The position numbers and the translations under genes were made by a program. Source: Vibrio sp. 10N (GTDB lineage: Bacteria > Pseudomonadota > Gammaproteobacteria > Enterobacterales > Vibrionaceae). From it: a stretch of DNA of 64,000 nt. The DNA is taken from NCBI RefSeq assembly GCF_036245475.1, contig NZ_BTPM01000002.1, positions 744,001 to 808,000 of the forward strand, read 5' to 3'. Below are positions 17,005 to 25,452 of the stretch, in pieces (within the stretch, counting starts at the first letter, position 1; each line of letters begins with the position of its first letter). Under the pieces are notes generated by a model. It was not told the origin of the DNA and searched no databases. It saw only the letters and a program-made list of their open reading frames with translations.

Positions 17005-17026
17005 GCCCCGGTGTAAAAACCGGGGC
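17005..17026 (-). terminator. Terminator after the YadA-like gene
   Basis: Stem GCCCCGGT / ACCGGGGC. The T-run lies on the reverse strand (six A at about 16999-17004 on the plus strand), so it serves the reverse-strand gene. It may also end the focA transcript in part. Confidence 0.85.
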
Positions 17027-17055
17027 AATCCTATTCTAGCCAACTGTTATTATTT

Positions 17056-18099
17056 TTATTTAAAGCGGTAGTGAACGCCGGCGCCAGCAGAAAATTGTGA
17101 TTTAGAACGCTTGCCAGCGGTTTCATAGTTAACTGTTGTCGATGCAGACCAGTTTTGACTAAATTGATAAGCCCCACCTAGCGCGAGTGCTTGTTTCGAC
17201 CCCGCAGCACCAATACCAACACCCATTGCGAACTCACCCGCATCTTGAACCATTGGTCGAGCATTCGTTACCGCGTGAGACGTTGCAACGACACCGTCCA
17301 TGCGATCTTCCAAGTCGAGCATTTTATCGCCCATCTTTTTCATTTCCGTTTCTAGGCCAGTGATGCGAGCAGTGTTGCTTGCAATTTTGTTATCCAGATC
17401 AGAGTATGCTTCCGCACCAATCTCTACTACTTGACTCGCAGCACCATTAATACGGGTATTGATGTAGTCTTGAACATCATCCGGAGTGATTTCTGGCTCG
17501 GGACGCGGAGAAGGCGTATCCCCCTCAACAATCTGACCATTGGCTGCCGCTTGTTTAATGTCTTTTAGCGCTGCAATCTTGTCTTCGTCAGACATCTTAC
17601 TGAACGCTTCTACATATTGTTCAACGTTAGAAGCGTCCATCGTTTCAACTACATTGCCTTGACCATCGCGAAACTCAACCACTGACTGACCGCTTTCAAC
17701 TCTCTCTGCGACCTTTTGGCTCTCATCGATCGTGTCCATAATTTCACTGGTCTCATCCATGATCTTATTTTTTTCAGTTACGATTAGGGAGCCGCGATCT
17801 TGATTACCATCTCCATCGAACGATACATAGTCAATATGGCCATTTTTATGTGTAGAAAGCCTGATTTCACCTGCTCCTCGCATTGGCGAGAGTACTGCTT
17901 TACCCTGTTCTTCATTGTATTCTTCGATTTTGCCAATAGGTTTTCCGTCTACAAACAAGTAATCGTTGCCGTCTGCACTTTTTTCAACATGGAAAGAAGA
18001 ACTATCCATTGCAATGGTATCGTGATGGTTAACTGTTGAAGCAAAAGTAGAGGTTGAAGTAATCGCTGCTATAGCAATCGCAATATATGATTTTTTCAT
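17056..18099 (-). CDS. Short trimeric autotransporter-like protein with YadA anchor
   Basis: A 347-residue exported protein. It has a signal peptide at 1-20 (MKKSYIAIAIAAITSTSTFA), then an unusual beta-rich N-terminal domain (FHVEKSADGNDYLFVDGKPI) in place of YadA head repeats, helical and coiled-coil segments, a Pro-rich hinge (PSPRPEPEITPDD) and a coiled-coil stalk (NTARITGLETEMKKMGDKML). The C-terminal 70 residues (FAMGVGIGAAGSKQALALGG to VHYRFK) form the four-stranded YadA anchor. Such proteins trimerise in the outer membrane and adhere to surfaces. The upstream leader is long and can fold. It ends in Lys rather than the usual aromatic residue. Confidence 0.8.
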   Translation of the reverse strand: MKKSYIAIAIAAITSTSTFASTVNHHDTIAMDSSSFHVEKSADGNDYLFVDGKPIGKIEEYNEEQGKAVLSPMRGAGEIRLSTHKNGHIDYVSFDGDGNQDRGSLIVTEKNKIMDETSEIMDTIDESQKVAERVESGQSVVEFRDGQGNVVETMDASNVEQYVEAFSKMSDEDKIAALKDIKQAAANGQIVEGDTPSPRPEPEITPDDVQDYINTRINGAASQVVEIGAEAYSDLDNKIASNTARITGLETEMKKMGDKMLDLEDRMDGVVATSHAVTNARPMVQDAGEFAMGVGIGAAGSKQALALGGAYQFSQNWSASTTVNYETAGKRSKSQFSAGAGVHYRFK

Positions 18100-18440
18100 T
18101 TTGAGAAATCTCAGTATCAATAAGGAATATAAGTTCTGCTTTATGGCGACTTTCCTTTTCGCCCACTGAGCTGTCAGTCACTCAACGTTAACTGGTAGCT
18201 TAGTTAGTTACCCCAGCACTACTGAGGGCACTAATTATGTTGTGCTCAGCCCTGAACACGGTGCGCATCCTAGTGACAATCAGATTTCTCAAGTACCCCA
18301 CTAATGTTTGTATTGCTTAGAAAAGCGTTAGAAAAGAGAGGAAAATGGGCACAGTCAGTAAACGGACAATCGGCAATACCATAGGTACAAAAAAGCCCTG
18401 AGACAATGCTCAGGGCTTGATACGAGATGGTTTAGAGATT
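18100..18440 (-). promoter_or_regulatory. Long leader region of the YadA-like gene
   Basis: The 341-base gap holds the yceI terminator near 18389-18418 and, read on the reverse strand, two consecutive hairpins at 18165-18178 (ACTGA/TCAGT) and 18145-18163 (GGCGA/TCGCC, with AAGGAAAG in the loop) about 45-80 bases before the ATG. I could not match it to a known riboswitch. Confidence 0.4.
18389..18418 (-). terminator. Terminator after yceI
   Basis: Stem GCCCTGAG / CTCAGGGC (18395-18416) with six T on the reverse strand. It ends the cytochrome b561-YceI operon. Confidence 0.92.
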
Positions 18441-19010
18441 TTACTTCTGAACACCTTCGACATGAAGTTCCATGTCTACATAGCTTGATGCGCCCATGAC
18501 TGGAATTTTGAAGTCAGCCAGCTCTAGACGAGTAGTGCCATTGAAGCCTGCGCGTTGGCCGCCCCAAGGGTCCTGACCTGCACCAATGAACTCCGCTTCA
18601 ATCGTAATTGGCTGAGTTACACCGTGTAGAGTAAGCTCGCCCATTACGTCTAGCTTGCCATCACCCTTATCTTTTACGCTTGTGCTCTTGAACGTTGCCT
18701 CTTTGAACTTACCAGCATCGATAAAGTCTGAGCTACGAATATGCTTATCACGCTCTGCGTGGTTTGAATCAAGACTTGTTGTATCAACAACAACGTTTAC
18801 TGTTGACGCTTCGATATTGGCAGGGTCGTAGCTAAAGTCACCAGAAAATGTATTAAAACGACCCTTGATGAAGCTGTAACCTAAGTGGCTAACTTTAAAG
18901 TTGATCGATGCGTGCGCACCTTTTGTATCGATAGCGTAGTCAGCAGCGTGTGCACCTAGAGGCAAAAGCATTGCCGCGGCCATTCCAGTAGCGATTAGTG
19001 TCTTTTTCAT
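18441..19010 (-). CDS. yceI: YceI-family periplasmic lipid-binding protein
   Basis: A 189-residue protein with a signal peptide cleaved at AHA-A (about residue 22) and a single YceI lipocalin-like beta-barrel (YAIDTKGAHASINFKVSHLG, later LTLHGVTQPITIEAEF). Family members bind polyisoprenoid lipids in the periplasm. AGGAG precedes the ATG, and its ATG overlaps the stop of the cytochrome b561 gene in an ATGA junction, so the two are translationally coupled. This pairing is frequent and suggests the cytochrome hands electrons to a quinone-like ligand held by YceI. The last step is inference. Confidence 0.94.
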   Translation of the reverse strand: MKKTLIATGMAAAMLLPLGAHAADYAIDTKGAHASINFKVSHLGYSFIKGRFNTFSGDFSYDPANIEASTVNVVVDTTSLDSNHAERDKHIRSSDFIDAGKFKEATFKSTSVKDKGDGKLDVMGELTLHGVTQPITIEAEFIGAGQDPWGGQRAGFNGTTRLELADFKIPVMGASSYVDMELHVEGVQK

Positions 19011-19549
19011 TTCGAAACTCCTAACATTTTCCGAAGAGTGTTGTCTTTGTTTATAAAGTGATGTTTCAACGCAGCCAGAGCATGCCCAGCGGCGGCAAGT
19101 ATGACGAACCAAGCCGCATAGAAATGCACTTCGCCCGCAATGTCTGATTGATTCGGGAATAATTCACCCAAACCAGGCACTGTAAACCAGTTAAATACTT
19201 CGATACCGCGACCATCTGAGGTCGAGATTAGGTAACCACTGATAAAGATCACTATCAATGCGATATACATTGCTAGGTGACCTATTTTCGCGCCTACTTT
19301 CTCAAATTGATTGCCTTCGACTTTGGGAGCTACCGTAACGTGTTTCCACACCAGCCTAAATAGCGTCACCAGCGCCAACAAAATGCCAATCGAACGGTGC
19401 CAATCTGGCGCTGTTTTGTACCATTGACTGTAGTAGGTAAGGTCTACCATCCACAAACCAACAGCAAACATACCAATCACCACAACTGCCGAGAGCCAAT
19501 GTAATGCTCTTGCTAAAGGGTTGTAATTCTTTACTTCTTGAAGCGCCAT
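19007..19549 (-). CDS. Cytochrome b561 (YceJ-like) membrane protein
   Basis: A 180-residue di-haem-type cytochrome b561 with four membrane helices. Candidate haem-ligand His residues are in LARALHWLSAV (helix 1), PDWHRSIGIL, AKIGHLAMYI and AGEVHFYAAW, and AGHALAALKHHF closes the last helix. It is in one operon with yceI, with a 4-base overlap. The start is either ATG 19549 (chosen: MALQEVKNYNPLARALHW, usual in the family) or ATG 19561. It probably moves electrons between quinol and a periplasmic partner. Confidence 0.92.
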   Translation of the reverse strand: MALQEVKNYNPLARALHWLSAVVVIGMFAVGLWMVDLTYYSQWYKTAPDWHRSIGILLALVTLFRLVWKHVTVAPKVEGNQFEKVGAKIGHLAMYIALIVIFISGYLISTSDGRGIEVFNWFTVPGLGELFPNQSDIAGEVHFYAAWFVILAAAGHALAALKHHFINKDNTLRKMLGVSK

Positions 19550-19716
19550 CACTAATTCCATGATTTTGTTATTCTTGCTGTCAATGTTAACAAGTCATCA
19601 ACCTATGGAGTACATTATTTACGTAAATTGACATTTTGGCGACCCGGCTCTGTTGATTAAGTCATTCAAGATTTTCGAACATGAATCAAACACGTCATCT
19701 TTAATGGCAAAATACG

Positions 19717-19953
19717 TTACACATCGTCAGCCATCTCTATTTCATACAGCTCATCAGCGATATCGGCGACACGGCGATCAAGAACCCCCTTTGCATCCTC
19801 TAGCCCCTTGTTATAAAAAGCTGGGCCTAATTTCTTAATCAAAAAATCTAACAAGAACTCAGCATCAAATTGACCGAGTTCTACCTCCAGTTCTTGTTCA
19901 AAATAATCTTGAAGCTCGGCCACAATCGCCGTCCTTTTCTTTGAATCAAACAT
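19717..19953 (-). CDS. DUF2164 family small protein
   Basis: A 78-residue acidic helical protein (MFDSKKRTAIVAELQDYFEQ, then ELEVELGQFDAEFLLDFL, then GPAFYNKGLEDA). The GPxFYNKG motif and the length are those of the DUF2164 family. No signal or membrane segment. Function unknown. It is transcribed away from the XRE regulator that starts 200 bases further on. Confidence 0.88.
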   Translation of the reverse strand: MFDSKKRTAIVAELQDYFEQELEVELGQFDAEFLLDFLIKKLGPAFYNKGLEDAKGVLDRRVADIADELYEIEMADDV

Positions 19954-20152
19954 AGTGAAATCTCATTTTTTGTTACAAATATGAATGCCAGTTTGTTCGA
20001 TAACGTAATGATTTCCAACCTAAATGATCAATTTTTATACTGCGCCACAGAACTTAGGTTTAGCAGACGTCTCATTTTCAAACATTATTCAAAGTCCTAG
20101 TTTCATTTCTGATACTCATAAACTAAACTATCTTCGAACTTACGGAGGACTC

Positions 20153-20797
20153 ATGGATTACGGCTATCAAGAGCGTATCATCGCGCTACTCAAGGCGAAC
20201 AAAATTACCAACAACGAACTAGCTGAAGCTATCGGCAAAGGAAAAGCCACCATTGGGCGATATCTAACGAAAGGCCCAACACGTACTTACCCATCCATCG
20301 AAGACTTATCGTTAATCGCCTCCTATTTTAACGTTCAAGCTCACTGGCTCTGCTTTGGTGTTGGCGACCAGCATACGGACCCTAACGAACTAACAAAAGC
20401 AGCCAACACCAGTGCCGTAACCGTGTCTGTCTATAGTCGCACCGAGGTGAGTAAACTTCTGGAAACAGGCGAAGCGCCAAGCAAAGGCTCAATTCCGGTA
20501 CCACCAGAGTACAAAGATTGCTTCGGCGTATTGTATCCAGTGGGCGGCAGTGTCTCTTACAAGTGGGACTGTGTCGCTTTGGTCAATCGTGAGCTAGAGT
20601 GGATCAATGACGACATTGTCTTAGCTCGACTGCCTGGCAATCCTCACCCCGATTTTTTTACTTTGGTTAAAGTTGGTACCACTATTCACGTTTGGTATGG
20701 TGACGACACATCTAAAAATGCCATTCATCAAGTTCAAGATGACGAGATCGAAATTTTAGGTGTCGTTCGTTGGGGCACTTGGGAAAAGCGTATTTAA
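20153..20797 (+). CDS. XRE-type regulator with an S24/LexA-like C-terminal domain
   Basis: A 214-residue protein. An N-terminal helix-turn-helix (residues about 5-60: NNELAEAIGKGKATIGRYLT) is followed by a C-terminal domain resembling the repressor/S24 peptidase fold (VPPEYKDCFGVLYPVGGS; WDCVALVNRELEWINDDIVL; FFTLVKVG). I cannot see a clear Ser-Lys catalytic pair, so self-cleavage is doubtful and the domain may only dimerise. ATG 20153 has an ideal GGAGG; the longer frame to 20024 is rejected. No prophage genes flank it. The next gene follows after 57 bases in the same direction. Confidence 0.83.
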   Translation: MDYGYQERIIALLKANKITNNELAEAIGKGKATIGRYLTKGPTRTYPSIEDLSLIASYFNVQAHWLCFGVGDQHTDPNELTKAANTSAVTVSVYSRTEVSKLLETGEAPSKGSIPVPPEYKDCFGVLYPVGGSVSYKWDCVALVNRELEWINDDIVLARLPGNPHPDFFTLVKVGTTIHVWYGDDTSKNAIHQVQDDEIEILGVVRWGTWEKRI

Positions 20798-20854
20798 AGA
20801 GCAAGGGCGACCGTAACTAAAATTAGGCGTCTATGCAGAGACAAGGAAAGAGTC

Positions 20855-21487
20855 ATGCTTCTCGACACAGTAGTTCAGAGTTTTCGACGGTTTCAGACCG
20901 ATTGTCAGGCACTGTGCTTACAACACTACCCTGCTGTACATAATGGCGGTCTTACCAGCCGTCACCTTTCTGCAGCGTTTTCTCGAAGACTGAAATCCGA
21001 TTTCGAGCAGCATGCGCTCGATGTGAGCATTGCTGCTTTAGATGATGAGAACAATAGCCAGCTACGTGGTGCGTATCGAGTAACAACGTCATACGGTACG
21101 GTTTGGGTACTGGCCTATCACTTTGTCAATGGCAATCAAACCAGTCGAGAGCATGTGTTTTCCTTGGTACAAGAATGGATGGCTGAGTATCAATATGCCG
21201 TCCAAAAACGTGATCTTTTGGTTGTACTTGCGGACCATTGGTTGAGCCGCTGCCATCAAAGCCGTGCACTTATAAATTGGTGGAGCGACACACTACCTGA
21301 TGACGATACCCTCTACCTCAAACAGGGCGTCAAATTGCTCGGGTCAGACACATCGATGAGCCAGGAGTTGTCACAGCGCTGTCAGCTGTATCCCAGTTAT
21401 GTGACCTTTCTTCACCCTTTAACCAAACCCTGCTCTGGCGATCGCGTTTTGAAATATGTCCAGCTTTACGCGGTCTCCGCTTTGTAA
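20855..21487 (+). CDS. Protein of unknown function after the XRE regulator
   Basis: A 210-residue soluble protein starting MLLDTVVQSFRRFQTDCQAL, with AAGGAAAGAG in front. It contains a mid-protein beta-like stretch (AYRVTTSYGTVWVLAYHFV) and a C-terminal half with several Cys and His residues. No signal, membrane segment or motif that I recognise. It follows the XRE gene by 57 bases with no terminator between, so co-transcription is plausible. Codon use looks like that of its neighbours. Confidence 0.65.
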   Translation: MLLDTVVQSFRRFQTDCQALCLQHYPAVHNGGLTSRHLSAAFSRRLKSDFEQHALDVSIAALDDENNSQLRGAYRVTTSYGTVWVLAYHFVNGNQTSREHVFSLVQEWMAEYQYAVQKRDLLVVLADHWLSRCHQSRALINWWSDTLPDDDTLYLKQGVKLLGSDTSMSQELSQRCQLYPSYVTFLHPLTKPCSGDRVLKYVQLYAVSAL

Positions 21488-21537
21488 CCACCTTCACGAC
21501 ACTTGTCATTAAAGCTTCATCAAGGTTTTTCATAGTA

Positions 21538-21559
21538 GCTATATCCCATGAGATATAGC
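21538..21559 (+). promoter_or_regulatory. Hairpin just before the GTG start of the lipase gene
   Basis: GCTATATC / GATATAGC (8-bp perfect arms) with loop CCATGA. It ends 7 bases before the GTG start, which has no visible Shine-Dalgarno sequence. In RNA this could control access of ribosomes; as DNA it could be an operator. Confidence 0.45.
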
Positions 21560-21566
21560 CAAAATA

Positions 21567-22355
21567 GTGAAAAGTTTAAAACGCTACCAATATGAAAAAT
21601 ACGCGGTGCTATGCAACCTAGCCTATCCGAGAGTATTCAAACAAACACGGTATGGTTTTGACCCCAACGGTCAACGCATCGTCGCCAATCGTTATGGCAA
21701 GACCGTTATTCGGGTGTTATGGAGCAAAGATAAGGAAGAGGCGGTGATCGTAATTAAAGGTTCACACAGCCTTACCGACTGGCTGCTAACTTTCGCTATG
21801 TGGCAACGTAGCTGTAAACACTTTGGTTTGAGCTATCGCATCCACGCTGGCTTCCACTATATTCTCAATCAGGAAAGTCAGCCTATCCATAAAAAGGACC
21901 GACTGGGGATCAGCTTGTTTCAACGCACAGTAGAGATTGCGTCTGAATTGATAGAGAGTGGCAAACGAGTCACGATCACCGGACACTCCTCTGGGGGAGC
22001 AATTGGTTGCGTTATTGCCGATGCATTGGAGAAGAAGTATCCCAAGTCAATCAAACGTATTGTGACGTTTGGACAGCCCGCCATTGGCAATCATCAGTTT
22101 AAACGACGCTTCAAACTGGCCCATAAAACCTATCGTATCTGCTGTGATTTGGACATTGTAACCTTCTTACCCCCGCTGCCGTTACTATACTGGCATGTTG
22201 GTAAGGTATTGTGGCTCTACAACGGACGTATTTATGAAAACACCCCCACTCTTGTTCGCTTAGGGCGTTCACTGGTGTCATGGGTCATTCGCCCTTTCTC
22301 TTATCACCTAATGAGCAAATACATTCGCAACAAAGACTTCTTTGATGACCGTTAA
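21567..22355 (+). CDS. Class 3 lipase-like alpha/beta hydrolase
   Basis: A 262-residue protein. The nucleophile elbow is GHSSGGAIG (about 140), after a VTIT strand, and the oxyanion-side strand EAVIVIKGSHSLTDWL is typical of the fungal-type lipase_3 family. A catalytic Asp is probably in CCDLDIVTFLPP and the His near the C-terminus in FSYHLMSKYI. No signal peptide; the protein is basic, so it is probably cytoplasmic or membrane-associated. The start is GTG, with a hairpin immediately upstream and no obvious ribosome-binding site. No in-frame ATG fits the conserved N-terminus. Confidence 0.82.
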   Translation: MKSLKRYQYEKYAVLCNLAYPRVFKQTRYGFDPNGQRIVANRYGKTVIRVLWSKDKEEAVIVIKGSHSLTDWLLTFAMWQRSCKHFGLSYRIHAGFHYILNQESQPIHKKDRLGISLFQRTVEIASELIESGKRVTITGHSSGGAIGCVIADALEKKYPKSIKRIVTFGQPAIGNHQFKRRFKLAHKTYRICCDLDIVTFLPPLPLLYWHVGKVLWLYNGRIYENTPTLVRLGRSLVSWVIRPFSYHLMSKYIRNKDFFDDR

Positions 22356-22655
22356 AATGAGAGCCAGCTCAAAAATTAGGTATAAAGCCTATAGCGACTT
22401 AGTAAACCATCAATTACTAATATTTCCTAAACTTATATGACCCAACTCACTCATCGCATTGATAAAAAGTGTAACCATCTAATTTATCATTATTTTTGCC
22501 ACAATTTTAACCAATAATCTGTACACATTATGGACACAACCCAATCACGGCCACACAATAAGTGACCCTCGTCTCACTTTGTATTCACTGGGCCGATTTG
22601 ACTTGTTCAGTATCCATGACAAGATATCGATACATTACAAACTCTTTGTTAGACC
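22356..22655. other. Gene-free stretch before the EAL gene
   Basis: 300 AT-rich bases. I see no terminator-like hairpin, RNA gene or recognisable operator. It presumably contains the promoter of the EAL gene. Confidence 0.4.
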
Positions 22656-23447
22656 ATGCTCCTTACCGAAAAACACCAATTCAATCAATGCATCCGGACT
22701 GATGACTCTGGTTGTTGTATCGCCCAATACAAAGATCTGACCTTGAGAAGTGTGTTTCAACCCATTTTTAACGCCAATAATGCGATTATCGGTATGGAAG
22801 CCTTGGTTAGATTGGTCGATCTTAATGGCGATCCCATTCCACCCAACCTCTATTTCCAAAACGATCAAATTACACTCGCCGACCAGCTCAACGTTGACAG
22901 ATTAAGTCGTGCAATTCATCTTCGTAACTTCAGCATGTCTCAGTACCGCGAGCGCCTGATCTTCCTTAACTTTTTGCCTATTTCCAGTGAGCGTCTTGCG
23001 GCTGAAGGGATACGCTCATCTTTGCTTATGTCGCGGCTTAAAGCTTTGCAACTTGATTGTCGTCGGGTGGTGGTCGAGCTGGTTGAGCTTACGGCGTTTA
23101 GTCCAAAGTCATTGGCTTCTGCGGCCAAACATCTGACCGGTGAGGAGTTTTTAATCGCTATTGATGACTTCGGGTGCAAAGAGTCTAGTCCAGAGCGCGT
23201 TGCTCAGGTTCAACCAAATATCCTCAAGCTTGATCGCCAATTGCTTATCGATTACATGGATGGGACGACTCAACCACTGATTAATGGCATTGCAGTAGCG
23301 AATGAATGCAATGCCAAAACCGTGATCGAAGGTGTGGAGACCGCAGAACAACTCGCGGCTATGAAAGCGCTTGATATCGATTTTTTCCAAGGGTATCACC
23401 TTGCAATGCCACAAACACTCTACCCTAGACTCAAATTGGTCAGTTAG
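22656..23447 (+). CDS. EAL-domain cyclic-di-GMP phosphodiesterase
   Basis: A 263-residue, stand-alone EAL domain with a short N-terminal tail. The catalytic set appears complete: GMEALVRL (EAL), FLNFLP (Asn), VELVE (Glu), AIDDFGCKES (double Asp), LKLDRQL (Lys/Asp), VIEGVET (Glu) and QGYHLAMP (Gln). It should therefore hydrolyse c-di-GMP to pGpG. There is no sensor, membrane or GGDEF part. Its stop overlaps the end of the convergent outer-membrane gene by 4 bases. Confidence 0.9.
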   Translation: MLLTEKHQFNQCIRTDDSGCCIAQYKDLTLRSVFQPIFNANNAIIGMEALVRLVDLNGDPIPPNLYFQNDQITLADQLNVDRLSRAIHLRNFSMSQYRERLIFLNFLPISSERLAAEGIRSSLLMSRLKALQLDCRRVVVELVELTAFSPKSLASAAKHLTGEEFLIAIDDFGCKESSPERVAQVQPNILKLDRQLLIDYMDGTTQPLINGIAVANECNAKTVIEGVETAEQLAAMKALDIDFFQGYHLAMPQTLYPRLKLVS

Positions 23448-24268
23448 AATCGTTTACCTAACATAAAAGTAAAACCTTCACGGGTTTTTCCACTTTGGGC
23501 CATAAAAGAAGCCTCCCAGTTATCGGTAAATTCTTTTTGCATACCCACCATAGTCGACCATCGGCTTGAGGTTTGTTTGGCACTAAAACGAATGTCCCCA
23601 AGCTGGCCTTTGAGCTGACGCTGATAGTCTTGATATTGACCACCCACCACTATGCGCCAACCGCTATCGCCAATATTGAGTCCAACCAACGGCGTAACAA
23701 CCAGCGCATCTAAGCTCACTCCAACGCCCGAGACCGATGTAGAGACATATTGTGCATCAATGGTTGTGAAAAACTGCTTATGCCCATAAGCCAGCGTCGT
23801 ACCAACGGCAGTAATGGTTGAAGATGTCGCCATACCATTGACTTCAAGACGGGCGAGATTTCCATTTTTAAAGTCATTCACACCAATTGAAATATCGGAA
23901 GACGTCACCGCTTTACCAATCATGGCATTGAATCCCCAAAACGGTAATACCCAAACGTCACCACGCAATGCGACGATACTCGTGGTATTGGTGGTTTTAC
24001 TCCCGCCATCTGGGAGGATGTCATCAACAGGTTCACCATCAATTTTGAAATCACCGAGCTGCATCAAGTCTTCTTGTTGGTGGGTAAACAGTGACAAACC
24101 AACTGGCTTTGGGAGCCTAATTCCCATATCTCGTACTCGATCGCCAAAAAACGGTAACGTACGACCATAGTCTTCGTCATTCACGCCTGTAGCATCATTC
24201 GACACTGAAGAAGAGGCGTTGCTTACGAACGACATCAAAATAAACAAAGGAATAAGTGCTCGTTTCAT
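23444..24268 (-). CDS. Predicted outer-membrane beta-barrel protein
   Basis: A 274-residue exported protein. It has a signal peptide of about 18 residues (ALIPLFILMSFVSNAS), a short N-terminal periplasmic part (FFGDRVRDMGIRLPKPVGLS) and then alternating amphipathic strands. It ends in aromatic Phe (FTFMLGKRF), the usual signal for outer-membrane barrel assembly. Strand-like segments such as WRIVVGGQYQDYQRQL and WEASFMAQSGK suggest about 10-12 strands. I do not recognise a named family. It is convergent with the EAL gene. ATG 24268 was chosen over TTG 24283. Confidence 0.72.
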   Translation of the reverse strand: MKRALIPLFILMSFVSNASSSVSNDATGVNDEDYGRTLPFFGDRVRDMGIRLPKPVGLSLFTHQQEDLMQLGDFKIDGEPVDDILPDGGSKTTNTTSIVALRGDVWVLPFWGFNAMIGKAVTSSDISIGVNDFKNGNLARLEVNGMATSSTITAVGTTLAYGHKQFFTTIDAQYVSTSVSGVGVSLDALVVTPLVGLNIGDSGWRIVVGGQYQDYQRQLKGQLGDIRFSAKQTSSRWSTMVGMQKEFTDNWEASFMAQSGKTREGFTFMLGKRF

Positions 24269-24575
24269 GAGTATGAGTTTCAAATTGGAACAGGGAGCGG
24301 GATAGTATCAAGGAGCATCAGACAAAAATAATTCCGATTTTATATACTCCATCCCTCTAAAATCACCCTATCCAATATCACCTTCTCACATCTGAAAGTC
24401 GGTTGTTATGCGCTAGTAGGCTCACGTTTTCATCACCCATCCTATTTACCCTGCACAGAGCTTGCCACGTCAGTAACGCGCATGGTCAATACAGCAAATG
24501 TCATGACCCAAGTTAGCATCTTGCTGTTTCTCGTCTTAAACTTGTGAGTATTCAACCATTAATCGTTGAGACATT
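24269..24575. other. Divergent promoter gap between the barrel gene and the DUF3429 gene
   Basis: 307 bases separating divergent genes. I see no strong hairpin or known operator. A 21-codon frame at 24482-24547 lacks a ribosome-binding site and is not called. Confidence 0.35.
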
Positions 24576-25046
24576 ATGGAGAATCAACATTCAAGTAGTC
24601 ACACTATTACGCTAATGACCTGGCTAGGTTATCTCGGTCTTATCCCTTTTGGGCTGTGTATTGCTACTTTTACTGCCGAGGCTAATTTCCTTGGCGCCAA
24701 TACCAGAGTGATCTTTTTGGCCTACAGCGCCGTGATATTAAGCTTTCTATGTGGGATCTTATGGTCGCATGCGCTAGCTCACGCCACACATAGACTTTCC
24801 TTCCCAATTCTTGTCCTAAGCAACTTAATTTGTTTGATCGCTTGGTTGGTGATTATCATTACGCCTGAGCAGTTTCGTTTAGGTGTGTTAGTCGCGCTAG
24901 CGGGTTATGTCTGCGTGTGGTTGGTTGAGAAGATCAAACTCAATGCGTTAGGCAATGAGTTTCCCGAGGCTTATCAACGCCTACGAAGTCACTTAACCAT
25001 TGGTGTAGCGGTCGCGCATATTGTTGCTTTCGCTGGGGCTCAATAA
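24576..25046 (+). CDS. DUF3429 inner-membrane protein
   Basis: A 156-residue protein with five membrane helices. The first helices TWLGYLGLIPFGLCIATF and FLAYSAVILSFLCGILWSHA carry the family pattern (W-x-G-x-x-G-x-x-P; Y-S-A-x-I-L-S-F-x-G-x-x-x-W) of DUF3429 proteins. The C-terminal PEAYQRLRSHLT resembles the Y-x-x-L-R-x-x-L-T end of the family. Function unknown. It converges on the ygbA-like gene with a 4-base gap. Confidence 0.85.
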   Translation: MENQHSSSHTITLMTWLGYLGLIPFGLCIATFTAEANFLGANTRVIFLAYSAVILSFLCGILWSHALAHATHRLSFPILVLSNLICLIAWLVIIITPEQFRLGVLVALAGYVCVWLVEKIKLNALGNEFPEAYQRLRSHLTIGVAVAHIVAFAGAQ

Positions 25047-25050
25047 CGTT

Positions 25051-25440
25051 TTAATTAGCTTGACCCGCTTTGCGGCGCGCCCGATTGGAACAACCTGGTT
25101 TCGGTTTTGGCGGGACAGTACGTTTCTCATGTAGAAGATGACGTATAGATAAAATAGGATGCGGCAGCAACATTCTCGGCCCGGAATAACGCATCACGGC
25201 TTTCATTTGCTGTTTTTGTTCCGGTTTGTAGCAATGGATCGGACATTTATTACACGTTGGTTTGCTTTCACCATAGGGGCAGCGATCGAGTTTTGTTTCC
25301 GCATAACTGAGCAGCGCTTGGCACTGTTCACAAAGGCTATGCGAACCATGCTGCTGCTTACAATAAATTTCCATCATCGCCTTAACGGTTTTGAACTCCG
25401 TTTCAAGCGCGCCTATTAAGATATCACTGGCTTTTTTCAT
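25051..25440 (-). CDS. YgbA family (nitrous-oxide-stimulated-promoter type) Cys-rich protein
   Basis: A 129-residue cytoplasmic protein with the conserved cysteines and order of the YgbA family: MMEIYCKQQHG, LCEQCQALLSYAETKLDRCPYG, CNKCPIHCY and then RYSGPRMLLPHP. The Cys pattern suggests metal or Fe-S binding. E. coli ygbA belongs to the NsrR nitrosative-stress regulon. No NsrR-like site was found here. It lies 12 bases downstream of the NYN gene and is probably co-transcribed with it. Confidence 0.88.
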   Translation of the reverse strand: MKKASDILIGALETEFKTVKAMMEIYCKQQHGSHSLCEQCQALLSYAETKLDRCPYGESKPTCNKCPIHCYKPEQKQQMKAVMRYSGPRMLLPHPILSIRHLLHEKRTVPPKPKPGCSNRARRKAGQAN

Positions 25441-25452
25441 ATGTGCCCCTCT

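Noticed and set aside
18100..18300. Possible c-di-GMP riboswitch before the YadA-like gene
   Set aside because: The conserved GEMM-I core motifs (CACGCACAGGGCAAACC, GGGACGCAAAGCC) are absent. Only unassigned hairpins remain.
20065..20072. AGACGTCT, a perfect MetJ half-site
   Set aside because: MetJ needs at least two adjacent boxes and no second one is present; the nearby gene is not a methionine gene.
20153..20797. XRE/S24-like repressor as a prophage marker
   Set aside because: No integrase, structural or lysis genes nearby, and base composition looks like that of the neighbours.
24482..24547. 21-codon hydrophobic plus-strand frame before the DUF3429 gene
   Set aside because: No ribosome-binding site; hydrophobic stretches of this length arise by chance in AT-rich DNA.
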